A model generated the notes under the pieces. The model saw only the letters and a program-made list of their open reading frames with translations, ran no database searches and had not been told where the DNA came from. 28,452 nucleotides of DNA, taken from the NCBI GenBank assembly GCA_000697055.1, contig JNDT01001522.1, forward strand, positions 1 through 28,452. The letters are read 5' to 3'. This document shows, one piece after another, positions 25,834 to 28,452 of the stretch. Each line of letters begins with the position of its first letter. The stretch's first letter is position 1. A program made the position numbers and the translations under genes. The DNA comes from Saksenaea vasiformis B4078 (taxonomy: Eukaryota; Mucoromycota; Mucoromycetes; Mucorales; Saksenaeaceae).

Positions 25834-27234
25834 TTTCTCCATTCATGGCATTTGCGCGACGACTCTGAATTGAATCCACAGACTCCGGATGTGGTACAAT
25901 GTTTGACACGGATCAATCGGTTCTTCCATTGGCGTAATGAACTGTGTCAAATCAGGCTATCCTTCTATATCAACACGTTTCTCCTGCTTCAAAAGAAAAT
26001 TAAAAAACCGACTTTGCTAAATCATTCAAAGTGAACATTGTCATGCGCTTTTAGGGAACCGATTACAGCAAATTGAACAACCGCGTTGCAAGATGAACAG
26101 CAATGATGCTAAGTATACTCTTTTTTTTTTAGACACTAGCATGATAATTGTAGTACGGTGTTCCTCGTATTCTATAGTAATTGAGTAATGCTATTTGCAT
26201 AGACGTATAAAAGGTTTCGTAGCCATGTAAAAAAATGTTGAGGATACACAGGGCTCAGCAATGCAACGATATCCATATTTACTGCAGTGATCAATTGCAG
26301 TTGTATTAATACAACAAAATTCTCTCCATTATCCACGATAATATGGATATGAAAAATGCCAAATAAAGATGTGCGGTTGCTTCCAACGAAAAAGCTTTTG
26401 GGAACAAGAAAAAATTGAAATAACTGGTTCGCTATTTTGTAAATCAATTGCTTGACATTGTACCAAGAACCTAATGATATGGTCAAAGCACGGATACAAT
26501 TTCTTAGTAGATACATACAGCCAACAGGCAGAAAGAAAAAAATGGATATGATTTAACGGTACCATGCATCCATTATAGATAGTCAGGAAGCATCGGTAAA
26601 TAGAACTAATGCGGTAAGATTTTCCGTGGACTCCAATTCTCTTCAATCCATACAAAAACAAGACATTTGTTGATCTTATCTCTTTTTCAGCTTCCCAGTA
26701 AACTTATTTTGGTTATTTTGTCAAGTAGTGTATTCATTGATGATTTCGTTAGTACACCGGAAAATTGTTTTAATGAAGAGTTGTACCAGGATCACTGGGC
26801 TTATCCCGAAAAGTCTTACGCTCAAAAGGGATTAAAACTCAGGGGACTTTTTTTTTCAACGATGAAACAAAAAAAGAAACATGTCCTATGAGTACAAGCA
26901 ATGAGTTACTGCACCCTGCCGTTGATGCCCGAGAATCCTTTCCGCGATGTTCTCCGTTAAAAAAAAATAAAAATAAAAAAGTAGTCAAGGTAATAATACT
27001 TGGCACGTGTCTCTCTCTAGGGCGTAGATCAAACGAGTTTTTATTACATGTTTAGTTGTCAATGATTAAAAACAAGGAAAGTTAGAATACAGATCTGCAT
27101 GACGAAAAAGAGAGAGAGAGAGAAAAGATATAGAAGAAAAAGAGGCGATATATAGATGGGCTTAGGGGAAAATGAAGATAATGGTTGCTGTTGTTTTTTT
27201 TATATGATGCAGGGCAGAAGATGGATGATGGAAG
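25834..27234. other. AT-rich intergenic stretch with simple repeats
   Basis: Short open frames (25852-26034 +, 26172-26661 -, 26667-26891 +) overlap on both strands, are AT-driven in composition and show no motif. Homopolymer runs of T (26122-26130) and A (26959-26980 region) and a GA dinucleotide tract occur here. Confidence 0.4.
27107..27123. repeat. GA microsatellite
   Basis: About eight uninterrupted GA units (AGAGAGAG) followed by more purine-rich sequence, downstream of the glyoxalase II gene. Confidence 0.8.
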
Positions 27235-28276
27235 CTACCGAAAGCTGTTCTTCATTTCTCTTAAAGTGTGGAGAACCTCAACTGGATCATTTTTACCAGC
27301 AATCATCTGTAGTGATTGTTCATTGACACGCAGAAAGGGATTATACAATTTCTCTTGTCCAATGGTTGATGGTACAGTGATTGTCTTGTCCTGACACCAA
27401 GCCCACTTAGCCATCAATGCTTCGTTGTGGGGTTCCAGTGTCATAGCAAACTAGTCCTTACATAAGTACATATATCTCCAACACATTATATATCCTTTTT
27501 ACCTTAAGGTTGTTTTTTGTATACTCATGACCACAATAAACCCAAGTATCGTCCGGTAATTTAGTAATGACATGGAACAGGATACGATACATGTCTCGTG
27601 CATCTCCCTCAAAGAATTTACCGATCCCCGCAACAAACAATGTACTGATAAGAAATATAAAAAAAAATAAGGCAAGGGTTAGCATTTCTTTTTATTACCA
27701 CAACTTCCATTACTTACTCTCCAGTGAACACGGCTTTTTCGTTGGTAGCTGGATCAACCACGTAATAACACACGTGTCCTTTAGTGTGGCAAGGAGTGTG
27801 AAGCGGCGTGATTTCTAAGGAGCCCAGTTTGAATTCCTCGTGATCTTTACAAACATAATTGATTTCTGGAATTCTTGCATCTGCTCCGTAAACTGCCAAT
27901 CCTGGTTTCTTTGCTATTGCATTGTGTTACTTGGATCCAAACCAGCCGATTGAAACCGCGCTTTCTCTCCCTTTCCCTCTCTGACCGTTTTGCCGACAAA
28001 TTTACCTACGAGTTCGATGTTTCCACCGGAATGATCCCAATGATGATGTGAAATAAAGACACTATTCCGAAAGGAACGCAGGAATGTTCGATTATTGACA
28101 AAATGTAAACAAAAGAACACATGACTTTACCTGGACAATTTTGCACCCGTTTGGCTAATCACATTGAGAATCTTGATGGGTTCAACCGGGTCGATGACCG
28201 CTGCTTCTTTAGTCTTCTCATCAATCAATATGTACGAGTAATTATCTTCGAGTACAGCAATGGGAATGATTTTCAT
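27235..28276 (-). CDS. Glyoxalase II (hydroxyacylglutathione hydrolase)
   Basis: Hydrolyses S-D-lactoylglutathione to D-lactate and glutathione, the second step of methylglyoxal detoxification. Five exons: 28276-28131, 28061-28006, 27913-27718, 27644-27503 and 27450-27235; introns of 69, 92, 73 and 52 bp are GT-AG and phase-consistent. The 251-residue product has the family length and motifs: [19 protein letters not shown], the metal site [11 protein letters not shown] (H-x-H-x-D-H), [15 protein letters not shown] (metal His), [20 protein letters not shown] (bridging Asp), [19 protein letters not shown] (metal His) and a C-terminal substrate-binding helix region [11 protein letters not shown]. 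There is no N-terminal extension, so it is probably cytosolic. All metal ligands are present; it should be active. Confidence 0.95.
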
Positions 28277-28342
28277 ATTGTTCGGGGGTTTGGAAAAAAA
28301 AATAGGAGAAAAGGATAAAAACGGTCTTGGATCAGTGGTTCA

Positions 28343-28348
28343 TTTATA
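28343..28348 (-). promoter_or_regulatory. TATA box of the glyoxalase II gene
   Basis: TATAAA on the minus strand about 70 nt upstream of the ATG at 28276. Farther upstream (28395-28452) is a GA-rich tract on the coding strand, which may also belong to the promoter. Confidence 0.5.
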
Positions 28349-28452
28349 TGTGCGATTTTTTTTCCTTTTAGAAACTTCTTTATGGAAAGCGAAACAAGTC
28401 CGAAGAAACAGCCTACGCTTTCTCTTTCTCTTTTCTCTGTTTCTCTCTCTCT

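Overview
The window looks like nuclear DNA of a fungus, most likely an early-diverging one (Mucoromycota-like). Reasons: host genes are cut by many short GT-AG introns (mostly 36-92 bp); a DIRS-type tyrosine-recombinase retrotransposon, a Fanzor/TnpB-like gene and a DDE transposase remnant lie between ordinary eukaryotic genes; and the housekeeping proteins (MOB, glyoxalase II, THEM6-like thioesterase, MFS carrier, BORCS8-like) read as fungal. No species can be named from sequence alone. No rRNA, tRNA or CRISPR was found. Exon structures were worked out by hand and would need transcript support.

Layout. 1-1107: 3' half of a Fanzor/TnpB-like RuvC nuclease gene (+). 1296-2163: five-exon MOB1-type kinase activator (+). 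3215-4567: 450-residue protein with a mitochondrial-type N terminus (-). 4925-5265: small hydrophobic gene with very short introns, with a paralogous fragment at 21003-21319. 5981-7198: conserved fungal protein with one membrane segment (-). 7588-7750: solo LTR with a perfect 5-bp target duplication. 9874-10703: THEM6-like hotdog thioesterase with an 8-nt microexon (+). 11667-11930: last exons of an unassigned gene (-). 12779-13569: 399-bp tandem duplication. 14409-15167: DDE transposase remnant split by a second solo LTR (14896-15058). 16243-20063: complete but decayed DIRS element (-), with gag, RT/RNase H and tyrosine recombinase in three successive +1 frames between inverted repeats. 20344-20702: degenerate 38-bp minisatellite. 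21836-22492: BORCS8-like lysosome-positioning subunit (+), tail to tail with a five-exon MFS transporter at 22509-24117 (-). 25069-25690: decayed reading frame. 27235-28276: five-exon glyoxalase II (-).

The single-copy host genes (cell-cycle kinase signalling, methylglyoxal detoxification, acyl-thioester hydrolysis, solute transport, endolysosome positioning) show no shared pathway or operon-like order. The parts most worth attention are in the mobile-element fraction: (i) the DIRS element, where all four inactivating stops fall on Trp or Gln codons by transition-type changes while the overlapping gag frame stays open for 891 codons; (ii) two 163-bp solo LTRs with clean target duplications, one nested in a transposase; (iii) the Fanzor-like gene; and (iv) introns of about 24-36 bp and an 8-nt exon.
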